Assembly (NCBI GenBank): GCA_027972325.1
Contig: JAPMOS010000001.1
Coordinates: 1,529,821 to 1,593,820, forward strand
Reading direction: 5' to 3'
DNA: 64,000 bases
DNA from: Paratrimastix pyriformis
Taxonomy: Eukaryota; Preaxostyla; Paratrimastigidae
The position numbers and the translations under genes were made by a program. How positions within the stretch are numbered: the first letter of the stretch is position 1; each line of letters begins with the position of its first letter. This document shows, one piece after another, positions 9,638 to 20,000 of the stretch. The notes beneath the pieces were generated by a model. The model worked only from the letters and a program-made list of their open reading frames with translations, made no database searches and was not told the DNA's origin.

Positions 9638-11945
9638 ATGCCCGGCTTCGACCCGATCCCCTCGTTGGACGACTCGGAGAAGAACATGCCATCAACAGAG
9701 AAGAAGGCCCAGTTCCAACAACGCCGCCAGCTGCTTGATGACGGAGCCCGCTATGCCGATGCATTCCAGCTGCTCAATTTAAAGGGTTTGTAGCGTTTGT
9801 ATTTCGCGACGGACCGACATCACAATTCCACCCGGTCCCTGCAGACTTGCGGGGAGAGGTGTCCCGCATCAGAACCTTCATCGAAGAGAAGCTCCATGCT
9901 CGAGGCCTCGAAAAAATCGTTGTTGGTTCGCGTTTCTCCTCCCCCTCCCCTCCCCCTCCCCCTCCCCTCCCTTGGGAACAACTCTCATTGAGGAGCGGGG
10001 CTTTGGGGGGACAGGGGTCAGCGGAGGCATCGACTCGACCCTTGTCCTGACCATCGCAGCCCAGGTGGTGGGCCCCAGCCGTGTCCTCGCCTACTACATC
10101 AACGACCGGGGTCCGTCACGCCAGATGGCAGATGGAGGATGGTGGTGGTAATGATGTGAGGCCGGCTTCTGACGGGCCGTGCGTCCGGGTCCCGGGTGGC
10201 GGGGCATTGGTCTTGGGTGGGTCCACAGACTCGCCCGCGGGGAGCCGCGACCTGGCCGCGGCGGCGTGCCGGTCGGTGGGGGTGGCCATGCGTGAGGTCG
10301 ACTTCACCGGGGCATTCGCCGAGCTGCAGCTGTCCGCACCCGCAGCCTTTCGCCACCCCGGGGACCTCTGGCTCGGGCCCAGGGAGGAGAGGTGGGCGGA
10401 GGGGCGGAGAGGCGGGCGGACGGGCGGACGGGCGGGCGGGCGGGCGGGCGGGCGGGCGATCCTGCCCCAGCGGGCACGGCCCCACCTGGGGGTGGCGGGG
10501 GCTCCTCGGGTGGCGGGGCCTGCACAGGTACCTCTCGAGCCCGCTGCGCTTCGTGCCGGACGAGAGCCGCCTCGACGCGGCCCGCAATCTGCTTGAGGGG
10601 GCCCGCACCCAGGCCGCCGCCCGGGCGGGAGCACCCCCCGAGGAGGGCTGCGCCATGGGGGACCTCTGCGGTGCCCGCCTCGAGGCTCCCCTCCGGGTGG
10701 GCCGGGCCTTCTACAACAGCAAGCAGCGCCTGCGGGGCATGCTCCTCTTCTACCTGGCCGAGTCGGTCCCCGCCCGTCCCCGTGCCCCCACCCCGCCACC
10801 CCCGTGCCGCAGGCCGGCCCGCGAAGTGACTCTGCCTGACTTCTGTGCGTGTGCGTGTGTGTGGTGGGTCTCGGGCTGAAGGCGGGAGGAGGCCCTGCTG
10901 TGCGGCTGCGTGACGTACAGCGAGTACCTGGTGGGCCGCTTCTGCAAGGGGGGCGCCGACCAGGTGGCCGACCTGATGCCCCTCATGGTCCGCTCCCCAC
11001 TTCCCCCCCCCCCCCCCCCCCCCCCCCCCCGTCGCGACTCGGGGTCAAGTGTGGCCAGGTGGTCGTCCCCCCGTCTGACGTCTCGTCTCGCTCTCTTTTG
11101 GGCCTGTCCACGGGACGCAGCACCTGTACAAGATGCAGGTCTTCCAGATGGCCCGCTACCTGGGGGTCCCCAGCTCGCTCATCGTGGTGCGCCCCTCCGC
11201 CGACGCGGTCCGTCGCTCCATCCGCCCCCTCGCCTCTCGCCTCTCGACGCCCATCGTTGTCCATTGGCTGACCGGCGCGACCACACCACGCGGGCTGGGG
11301 GCAGGTTGGTGGGTTGGACGACGAGGAGCTCTACGGGCTCGACTACGGCACGCTGGACATGTGCCTCCACAGGCTGGTCCGCCTCCGGGAGCGCCCCGAG
11401 GCCGTCGAGGCCGCCCTGGGCCACGCCGCCGTGCAGCGGGTCCTCCAGATGCTCTACAACTCCCAGGTCGCCGCCCGCGCCCCTCCCTGTGGCCAGTGCC
11501 AGTGCGGCCGCCCCGTCGCGATCCAAGCCACTCATCGAGCTGCCGCTCGTCGCTCCCATCTTGGCAGGCGATGCGAGAGCTCTCGCTGAATTTGCTGGGA
11601 CCTAACGACCTGCCGCAGTTGGCTCCCCGGCCCGCCGCCGCCTCGTGCCCCCCCGCGGGGATGTCCTCGGCCCTCGCCTCGGCCCTGGATCAGGTCCCGC
11701 TGCCCCCCGAGGAGCCCCAGGCCCACCAACAGGCAGCGGACAAGGCTGAACCTCAGCATCCTGAAGAGCCCGCCAGGCCCGACGAGCGCGCAGAGGGCAC
11801 CGCCGGATCGCAGCAGCCCGAAGAGCTGGCCGGGCCAGCAGCAGCCCCGGCGCCGACCACCGTCGGGGCCCACCAGAGACGGATCAAGGGTCCGAAATCG
11901 GTGCCGAACCAAAAACAAAATGCGCCGAAGGAGAAGACCCACTAA
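9638..11945 (+). CDS. nadE: NAD+ synthase, ammonia-dependent type
   Basis: Catalyses the ATP-dependent amidation of nicotinate adenine dinucleotide to NAD+. It starts MPGFDPIPSLDDSEK at 9638. The PP-loop VVGVSGGIDSTLVL is made by splicing out a C-rich intron (donor GTTCGC). Then come AYYIND, CRSVGVAMREVDF, NSKQRLRGMLLFYLAE (family NIQPRIRM), TYSEYLVGRF with a Gly/Asp-rich loop, LYKMQVFQMARYLGVPSSLI and VGLDDEELYGLDYGTLD, all in family order. No nitrilase-type glutaminase domain is present, so ammonia is the expected nitrogen donor. The usual GTGNxSE signature has become CGCVTYSE. A roughly 110-residue Pro/Gln/Glu/Ala-rich tail follows the core and is unusual. Introns include GTCCG donors and a 28-base C tract (11003-11030). 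Stop 11943-11945. Confidence 0.88.
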
Positions 11946-12181
11946 GATGATGGACCAGATCACGTGGTCGTTTCGCACCTCGATTGGAACACGAACACGA
12001 AGGGACCGAGAGGAAATAACAAAGTCTCGGTATCGGACTTGCCTTGCGTCAAACCGATCAGCCTACAATTCAGACACCAACTGGTCGTTGAGTCCGTCCC
12101 CTGCGCAGTCGAACGTCGGGATCCGCCACGAAACAGCCGATCCGACCCACCCGGTGTTTTCCTCCTCAAAAAACATTTGAG

Positions 12182-13425
12182 ATGTCCACTGCTCCTCCAG
12201 CTCAGGAACTGACGAGCGTAAAAGTTTGATTCTTCTTTTGATTCTATGTCCAAATTGTAGCAATTTCCATTATTTTTTATGTAGGGCTTTGGTTTTGCGG
12301 AAGAGATGAACCCCCGCTTCCGACGGACTATGGAGGTCCGTGCCATTTTCTCCCAAGTAACTTACAGGTGCCAAAAAATTCGTCATCCGACGTCGCCTTC
12401 CGCTCACAGGATGGACATGTTTTCCTGGACAAGTTCGGAGGTTCATTCCCATTCGCTCCTCCTCTTTAGTTGACTCACCTTCATTAGACGAACGGACCTC
12501 CATGTTTTGTGGGGTTTATGATGGACATGGCGGCCGTGAGGCTGTTGATCTCGCTGTTCGCCGCCTTCACGAGCTCTTCTTGGAAACTCTCAGAGCAAAG
12601 CCCCAGAGCTCCATGCGCGAAATTTTCGAGGAAGTTTTTGAGAAGACAGACAAGGAGATGGCCGATCAGGGCATCGACTTCAATGGTTCGGTCCTCATTC
12701 TCCGAGATGATTTACTGAACCACCATCTCTCTCCTCTTTTTTCTTTTCGAACGCGACCGCATGATACCATCTTCCCTTCACCAGGCACCACCGCTGTTGT
12801 TGCTTATCTGCGAACTGAGCCTCGTGGGCGCGTTCTCTACACTGCAAATTGTGGAGATGCCCGCGCTGTGCTTGTGTTCGTTTTCCCCTTGCTCTCGACA
12901 TCATCTGACCCATTTTTCTCAGGCGCCACGACGGGCCCGCGCCCGTCGGACACCGTGTTTCCTTTGACCACAAGCCAAATCTGCCAGAAGAGATCGAACG
13001 GATCCGACAGGCGAGTGGTTTTGTTGCCGGCAATCGTGTGAATGGTCTGTTCGCTTCCAGGCGGCTTCCTCCACACGTCGTCCTTTCCTTGTTCGCGCAG
13101 GGATTCTTTCGGTGTCTCGCGCTCTTGGGGATCACGCCATGAAGCAGTATGTCATCTCGAAGCCCTTCACCCTGGAGACGGTCCTTCTGCCCACCGACAC
13201 GCATCTGGTGGTCGCCTGCGACGGCGTCTGGGACGTCCTCACCGACCAGGACGTGGCCGAACTGGTGCACGCCTTCCCGGAGGACTGCCAAAAGGTCCGC
13301 GCTTGGTTGTCTTGCCTGCCTCCTCTCACGACCCCTCCCTCCCGCAGGCCGCCGAGACGTTGAAAGACCGTGCCCTCGCCAAGGGCTCCATGGACAATAT
13401 CTCTTCCATGGTGGTCCGGCTGTAA
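12182..13425 (+). CDS. PP2C-type Ser/Thr protein phosphatase
   Basis: Metal-dependent phosphatase of the PPM family. The start at 12182 gives MSTAPPAQELTSVK, spliced to GFGFAEEMNPRFRRTMEDGH (the N-terminal TMED motif) and then to the metal-binding VYDGHGG. Further motifs in order are TTAVVAYL, LYTANCGDARAVL, VSFDHKPNLPEEIERIRQA, the spliced VNG-ILSVSRALGDHAM, VVACDGVWDVL and KGSMDNISSMVVRL, then the stop at 13423-13425. All aspartates expected for the binuclear metal site are present, so it looks active. The N-terminus needs three short introns with donors GTTTGA, GTCCGT and GTTCAT. No targeting signal or extra domain is seen, so its substrate is unknown. Confidence 0.9.
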
Positions 13426-14102
13426 CATGCACCGCACCCGCCTCGCTCTCTCCCCTCTTTCGCCTCGGCTGGCATGTAATCATTTTCGTGAGGCTGCTCC
13501 CCCTTGAGCACCGTGCCCACTGCCACTCTCTCTTCTGCCTATGTCTTTCTCTTTCGCGTCCCGTCCGACGCAGTCTCCTTTGCCCTCCTCTGGTTGGTGC
13601 TCCTTGCGTGTGCGAGCGGCCTCGTTCTCCCCCCCCCCCCCCCCCCCCCCCCGGATCGGCGTTGCCAGTCGCCACTCCCCACAACCATCCCCCGCCCCCA
13701 TCACAGCTCCGCCGGCACGTCTTCCCTCAGCCTCCGGGGCATCATCTGTTTTTGCTTTGATTTTTTTCCCCCCGATTTGTGGATCATGAAAACCGCGCCC
13801 GTGACGCCACCTCAATTTCCGGGGAGCGGGAAGTGCCTTTGTTTTGTTGGCAGAGGCGCACAAGAAAAGCCACAACGCATTCCGAAAGGAAGAGGAGAAA
13901 AGCAAACAGCGGCTCTCCCAGCGGCCCGAAGATTCCACTCGAGGGGCCAGAGAGCGATAAAAAAAGGTCGGCAAAGAAGCCCACGCCACCTCGCGAAGGT
14001 GGGACGATGACCCGCCCGCCCGTTGCCGCGGATCAGCCCCTCTGCCGCGTGCCCAATCTCCTTCACGCGGGGGTGCCCGATGGGACCCAGCCAAACAACC
14101 TC
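13426..14102. other. Convergent intergenic region with C tract
   Basis: 3' region between PP2C (plus) and DnaJ (minus). It includes a C homopolymer at about 13629-13652. Open frames here lack a start, splice logic or similarity, so no gene is called. Confidence 0.6.
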
Positions 14103-15722
14103 TCACTGGGTTTGGCAAACGGTCTCGCGGGGGCCCTGTTGCTCTTCTTCGGTGGCAGAATAGCCCCCGCCGTGGCTCTGGAAGCGCGCAAAAAAAGGAA
14201 AGGCCGGATTGAGAAAGGAAGCGAAGGCAAGGGACAGACCGAGGGGTTGGGCATGGAAGGGTCGATGTCCAAGAACTCGGACTCCTCCGCAACGTCACTG
14301 GGAGGGGGAGGAGGGGGCCGAGGGAAGATGGCCTCGATGGCGTGCTTTTGGGCGTCGGTCAGCTCCCCCGCCTTGGGGAACTGGACATCAAACTGCACAA
14401 AGAGGCGGCCCTTTTCGAAGGGGTTCCGCCTGCGAGGCATACCCTCGTTGTAGATCCCGCGCACCTCACCGGGCTTGATGATCTCGCCGGGCTTTGACCG
14501 AATGTGGAGAATGCGACCATCGAGGGTCTGGATCGGCACAACAAAGCCGCACAGAGCCTCGCTACAACGCAAAACCGGCAGGGGTGAGATCAGGAGTGCG
14601 CGAAGCGGGGGACCTGAGGGTCAGGGTGTGCTTCATGAAGAGATCCATGTCATCACGACGGAAAATGGGGTGCTTCTTCTCCTCCAGAACGATGATCACA
14701 TCGCCAGGCTCGAGATCAGGCTAGAAATGGATCGAGATGGATCGAGATGACCAAATCGGCGGAGCAACGCAACAGACAGCCTGGTCGCCCTCACCCGCGA
14801 AGACGATCTTCTCGCCATGAGACATCCCCGCGTCGATGCCGACATCAAGAACCTTGCGCTCAGCAACGGTCTTGGCACCACGGCACTGGGGGCAGCGGTC
14901 CTTGGCCTTGATGATCTCGCCGGTGCCCTGGCACTCCGAACAGGGGGCCTGAGATTGCTGCACGAAGCCAGGGGCAATCTGCTGAACGATCACGCGCATG
15001 CCCATCCCACGGCAAACTGTGCACTTGGTGACCGCATCGGGCTTCTTGGAACCCTTGCCGGCGCACTCGGGGCAGAGCACGTTCTTCGTGAGCTGCAGCT
15101 TGGTGGTCTTGCCCCGGTAGAGATCCTCCAGTGAAACCTTGATCTTGTGGATGACATCATCGCCCTTGCGGACACGGCGACGGCCTGACAATCGCCGGTG
15201 TGATGTGAACGGAAGGAGACGCGGAGAGAAACAGACCGCCCATACCCATGCCACCGAAAAGACCACCACCGAAAATGCTGTTGAAGATATCGGCGGCAGA
15301 CCCTGGTTGCCAGCCACCACCTTCCTTCAGACCCTCCTCACCATAACTAGGGAGGAGGAGTCGTCATTCCAATAGATATTCCGAACAAACAGACTCGTCG
15401 TAAATCTTCCTCTTCTGGGGATCGGAAAGGACTTCAAAAGCTGCGCCCAGGTCTTTGAACTATCCAAAAGAAAAAAGAGCTCGAAAAGGTTCGTAACTTG
15501 GTGCAAACCTTCTCGGCGGCAGTTGGATCCCCAGGGTTTTTATCTAGTTTGACCTGTGTGGGGAAGTGTCTACGGCGATGGGTGCGCCAAACCTGGGTGG
15601 TACTTAATGGCAAGCTTGCGGTAGGCCTTCTTGATCTCGTCTTCGGTGGCAGTCTTGGGAACGCCAAGAGTTTGATAAAACTTGTCTCGCTCTTCCGGAG
15701 GATCCTGTGGTCCGCGATGCAT
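14103..15722 (-). CDS. Type I DnaJ/Hsp40 co-chaperone with CaaX-like end
   Basis: Hsp70 co-chaperone of the DNAJA/Ydj1 class. The J domain reads [20 protein letters not shown] then [11 protein letters not shown], with the HPD motif completed across an intron (donor GTTTGG) by [13 protein letters not shown] Gly/Phe/Met segment follows ([12 protein letters not shown]). The zinc region has four repeats: [24 protein letters not shown] and CPQCRGAK. The client-binding part includes [20 protein letters not shown] and [18 protein letters not shown] final short exon ends ETVCQTQ, placing a Cys four residues from the end, as in the farnesylated human DNAJA1 (CQTS). The ATG is taken at 15720-15722 ([12 protein letters not shown]). 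An upstream exon cannot be excluded. Confidence 0.9.
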
Positions 15723-16293
15723 TCTGCTTTGCTTGTGTGGTTGTGCGGAAAGGTGGCTGTTGGAAAGAGAGCTTTGCCTTGCTCCGCTCTGGGGAGGATT
15801 TACCCTGGACAGCACGACTGGATACTCCGTCCTCCGGTTTTCCTTTTTTCGACGCCAAATCGATTCGGAGACATTCGGTACATGTCCACACGAATGAATA
15901 TCTGTTCACCGAGTGATTGATGGCACCTCTCTTTCAATTTTTTTTGGTCGCGGAAAATCATTTTCTAGGCCGCTGCTTTTGTACGAAGAAAGGAGGGGAA
16001 GAAGCAGACGAAAGATGGACCGCTGGGGGGGGGGGGGGGGGGGGGGGGGACATTCGGGCCGGGACCATTTATGAGAGACTCGGATAGAGGAAGGCGATGT
16101 GGAGGAAGGGGGAGAGACAGCGGGCTCGGGCTCAACCGAAGTCTGGGAGGCTTCAGCCTGGTATCCCGAGGCAGCAGTCAGAAGTCCGGCGAATCGGAGA
16201 GGAGGCGGAAAGGCACAAAAAAACGCAAACGATGAACACTCAGATAGACGGGCCACCCGGCAACACGTCACTCGAGGCGATCTTGGCCAACAT
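15723..16293. other. Intergenic with G tract (sense C)
   Basis: Between the DnaJ start and the GOT1 stop, both minus. A G homopolymer lies at 16025-16049, in the presumed GOT1 3' UTR. No gene is seen. Confidence 0.55.
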
Positions 16294-16971
16294 CTAAATT
16301 GAAATGGTCTGAATATCGGAGATCTGGGAGAGACCAACAGACTGTGGAAAGGCCGGGAACCTGAAACCAATCCGAAAGGAGATTGGATGGAGTGAAATCC
16401 CGAGAAAGGATGCCCCACCGACCTTGGTGAAGATGAAGGAAAAGGGGAGACCCAGCAACTTGGTGATAATCACAGGAAGAAATTGACTAAGGGAAGTTTG
16501 AGAGTGGCTCCGAGTTGTTGGAGTGAGCAGACCCAAAAAGATACACCGAACCGAAAATTTCGAACCCCAGCCCAAAGATCGGCCACCTGAAAGGGAACTC
16601 GCAAAAAGAGAGGGTAAAACCCAGACAGACCTCAAAAAGACCAGAAGGACGCCAAAGAAAAAGCAGGCAGTCCCCATGATTTTCTTCTTCTCAGGTTGGG
16701 TAAAGAGACGAAGAGTGCCCTTCAGCCCGACTGTCAATGCGACACCAACCAGGAAAAGAACCTACAATAAGAAACCCGCCAGAAAATTTCGCAACAAAAG
16801 GTTTGACACAAACATCTCCCATCGCAATCAAGATCGAGTCGAACAGAAGTAGAATCCCCAAGAAGATAAGACCAAGTCCGAAGAGAGTACATCCCAAACC
16901 CGCACCTGTCACAAAAAGTCGAATCGGCCACAGGGAAAAATGAACAAACTCTGAAGCGGCGTCGAAGCCAT
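16294..16971 (-). CDS. GOT1: GOT1-like vesicle transport membrane protein
   Basis: Four-helix Golgi/ER membrane protein implicated in ER-Golgi traffic. The start at 16971 gives MASTPLQS, then an intron with donor GTTTGTTC, then SAGLGCTLFGLGLIFLGILL and LFDSILIAMGD (first hydrophobic segments, matching family GVGLTGFGVFFLFLG...FFDKALLAMGN). Further on are GLKGTLRLFTQPEKKKIMGT, CFFFGVLLVFLR and FLPVIITKLLGLPFSFIF. The C-terminus is read VPGLST followed by ISDIQTISI, which requires a 19-bp intron (GTCTG...CCCAG), or else continues unspliced to a different short tail. Its start codon is 69 bp from that of the divergent giant gene. Confidence 0.82.
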
Positions 16972-17040
16972 TCTCAATCACCAAAGGGTATTCTCGGCTA
17001 ATTCGTTCCGGCCTTTTTTCAAAATTCGAGGCTCGTGTCA
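16972..17040. promoter_or_regulatory. 69-bp bidirectional promoter region
   Basis: The entire space between the start codons of GOT1 (minus) and the giant coiled-coil gene (plus). It is AT-richer than flanking coding DNA. No TATA box is seen. Any 5' UTRs must be very short or overlap. Confidence 0.55.
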
Positions 17041-20000
17041 TGAACGAGGAGGATCTGCAGCAGCAGAACCTCCACTTACAAAATGAGCTTCAGAATGCCC
17101 ATCAAGATCTCGAGCTACAAAAGTCTTTGGTCCAAGAAATCACAGGCGAATTGCTCTCGGCGCAACAGGAGAACCGCGAGCTCCATACCCAGATCACGGC
17201 CCTCGAAGAAAGCCACACAACTTCGCCTCGTGGTCATCCGAAAGGCGCCATCGACGGGGATTGGAAGGAACGTGTCAAAGGTTACAATTATGAGATGGAA
17301 CTCGAATTCATGAAGGATCAGCTGAGAAAGCTGCAGGAGTCTGCCTACCCTTTTCCGACGCACTGACACTTAATAATACTTGTCTCTCGTTCAACCTTTG
17401 TTGTGATTAGGGAGAACAACTCCCTCCGGGAGGCCGTCCAGGAGATCCCCGCCCTTCGGGAGGAAAAGGCCGTCCTTACGGAACGCGTCAATGCGATGGT
17501 GCTGCTTCAGCGGGGACAGGCCCAGGCCCAGGAGGACGCGGCCCGGCTGCGGCAGCAGGTGGAACAACTGACGGGCGAGAACGGGCGGCTCTCCTCGGAG
17601 CTGGAGGCCCGCCTGCGCGAGCAGGACCTCCTCCGCCAGCAGGACGAGGAGGCCTCCCAGATGCTGAAGGAACTCATCGCCCTGCGTGACTCCCTCCAGG
17701 AGCAGCTCGCCACCCAGCAACAGGTCCGAGCCCCCCCCCCCCCCCCCCCCGCCAGCCTGGCTCACCCGGCCCCGCACCGGGATGATGGCCATGCAGGCCA
17801 AGGAGGGCGCCTTGGACGCCCTGCACCGGAGCGAGGACAGCCTGGCCCAAACCGAGGCCCGGGCGGGGAAGCTGGAGGCCCAGCTGGCAGCGGCCCAGGC
17901 CGAACTGGAGGCCACCCAGGCCCAGGGCACCCAGGCCCAGAAGCAGTCGCAGGCCCTCCAGGTCTGCCCCCTCCCCGTCCCTCCTGCCCTGCCAATGGGG
18001 TGCCCCCTGGTCGGTGACTTTGGCATTGACGGAGCCACCCGGGCCCCCTTCAGGAGGAACTCGAGACCGCCAGGGGGCAACTCCGGGCCGCCAATGATCA
18101 GCTGGCAGCCGAGACCGAGGCCAACCGCACTATGCAGCAAGGTCTGCCCTCGGCGGGCCTGCCCGCCCCTGGCCGCGTCGCTGGAAGGCGGAGGGGAGGA
18201 GGATCGTGGCCCTTGGGTTCTGACCGGCTCCCCCCCGGATGCCAGACTGCCAGGCGGCCCGCCGCGAGACCGAGGCCGCCCAGCAGATGGGCGCCCAGGT
18301 CCAGGCGACCCTGCAGCAGGCCCAGCAGCAGCTGGGCGACCTGGCGGGGCAGCGGGAGGCCCTGGTGCGGGGTCTGGACCAGGCCCACGACCAGCTGGCG
18401 GCCGTCATGGAGCGACACGACCAGACCGGGGCCGATCTGCGCGTCCTCGAGAAGAACGGCGCCCTGCTGGCCGATGCCCTCGCCGAGATTCGCCGCCAGA
18501 GCGACAGGTCCCCCTCACCTCGCCCCGCTTCCTCCTCAGGGCGGTTGGGGCGGCCTGGTCCTCCTTCTCACCGGTTCCTTCGTCGCCCCGGCCGGGGGTC
18601 CCACGGGTGCCGCAGCGACCTGCAGCAGATCTTCGAGGACGCCTCCGAGATCGCCGCCTCGTACGAGCAGCTCCGCAAGGTCCGCCCCACCCCCCTCCCT
18701 GGCCCCTGGCCCAGCGCCTGTTCGAAGCCCGCCATGCCGCATTAATACCCACCGTGGGCCGCTGCCCCCTGCCCGTCCATGTCCATCCCTCGCCGGCTGG
18801 GTACCTGGGGGCGGCGGGCGCAGGAGTACGAGGGCTTCCGCGAGCAGGCCGCCCAGAAGTGGCGCGAGTACGACAGCCTCGTGGCCCAGCTGCGCGCCGA
18901 GCTCACCACCAAGACCCAGGCATACCAGGACCGGTCCGCCCACACACCGCACCCGCACCGCACCGCCCGCACTCCCGCCAGTGCCCGACGCGCCCGTTCG
19001 CGCCCGTCCGCGCCCGTTCGCGCCCGTCCGCGCCCGTCCGCGCCCGTCCGCGCCCGTCCGCGCCCGTTCGCGCCCGTTCGCGCCCGTCCGCGCTCATGTG
19101 CGAGTTGCTGTGAACGGGCCGGGGCTGCAGGGAGAGCCAGCTGCGAAGCGACCTGGAGGAGCGCAAGCGGAGCCTCGCCCTGGCCGAGCAGGCCGCAGCC
19201 ACCCTCAAGCAGCAGCTGGTCCGCCCCCGCCACCGCCACCGCCCCCACCTCCCCTCCGGCATCGCACGCGTCCATCTCCGTGGTGGTGCGAGGCTCATGT
19301 CGGGTCCTGGGCGGGGGCTGGGCGGGGACCTGGATGCGCAGCTGATCGGACAGGAGCAGGCCCTGCAGAGCATCCACGAGGAGCACCAGAACGCCCTGGC
19401 GGCCATCGAGCAGGAGCGGGCCCGCCTCAGGGCAGACGCCGACCAGCGCGCCAAGGACCTCGTCCGCCCCCGCCCAGCCCCCCCCCCCCCCCCCCCCCCC
19501 CACGTGGCGTGGCGTGGCGTGGCGTGGCGTGGCGTGGCGTGGCGTGGCGTGGCGTGGCGTGGCGTGGCGTGGCGTGGCGTGGCGTGGCGTGGCGTGGCGT
19601 GGCGTGGTGAGACCCCATCCCTCTATCGGCCCTTGGGGGTGCGCCTCGTGGCTGCCCAAGGGATCTCCCTGCGCCTCGGCTCATCGGGTCATTGCTGGCG
19701 GTCCATCCCTGGCGGGGGGCGGGGGCGGGGGCGGGGGCGGGGGCGGGGGCGGGGGCGGGGCGGGGCGGGGGCGGGGGCGGGGGCGGGGGCGGGGGCGGGG
19801 CGGGGCGGGGCTGCATGTGGTGGGCATGGGCATGGGCGCGGGCAGGGGCGGCAGCACGAGGAGGCCGTCCAGGCTGCCGACAAGCGAGCCCGCGAGTTGG
19901 AGGGCGAGCTTGACCTGGCCAAGGCCGAGGCCCGCCGCCTCACCGCCGCCCTGCAGCGGGTCCGCAGCCCCGCCCCCACGCCGGCACCACCCCAGCGCTC

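Noticed and set aside
13500-13790. Plus-strand frame with a hydrophobic start after PP2C, looking like a small secreted protein.
   Set aside because: No ATG at its start, it runs through a C homopolymer, and it has no splice-consistent continuation.
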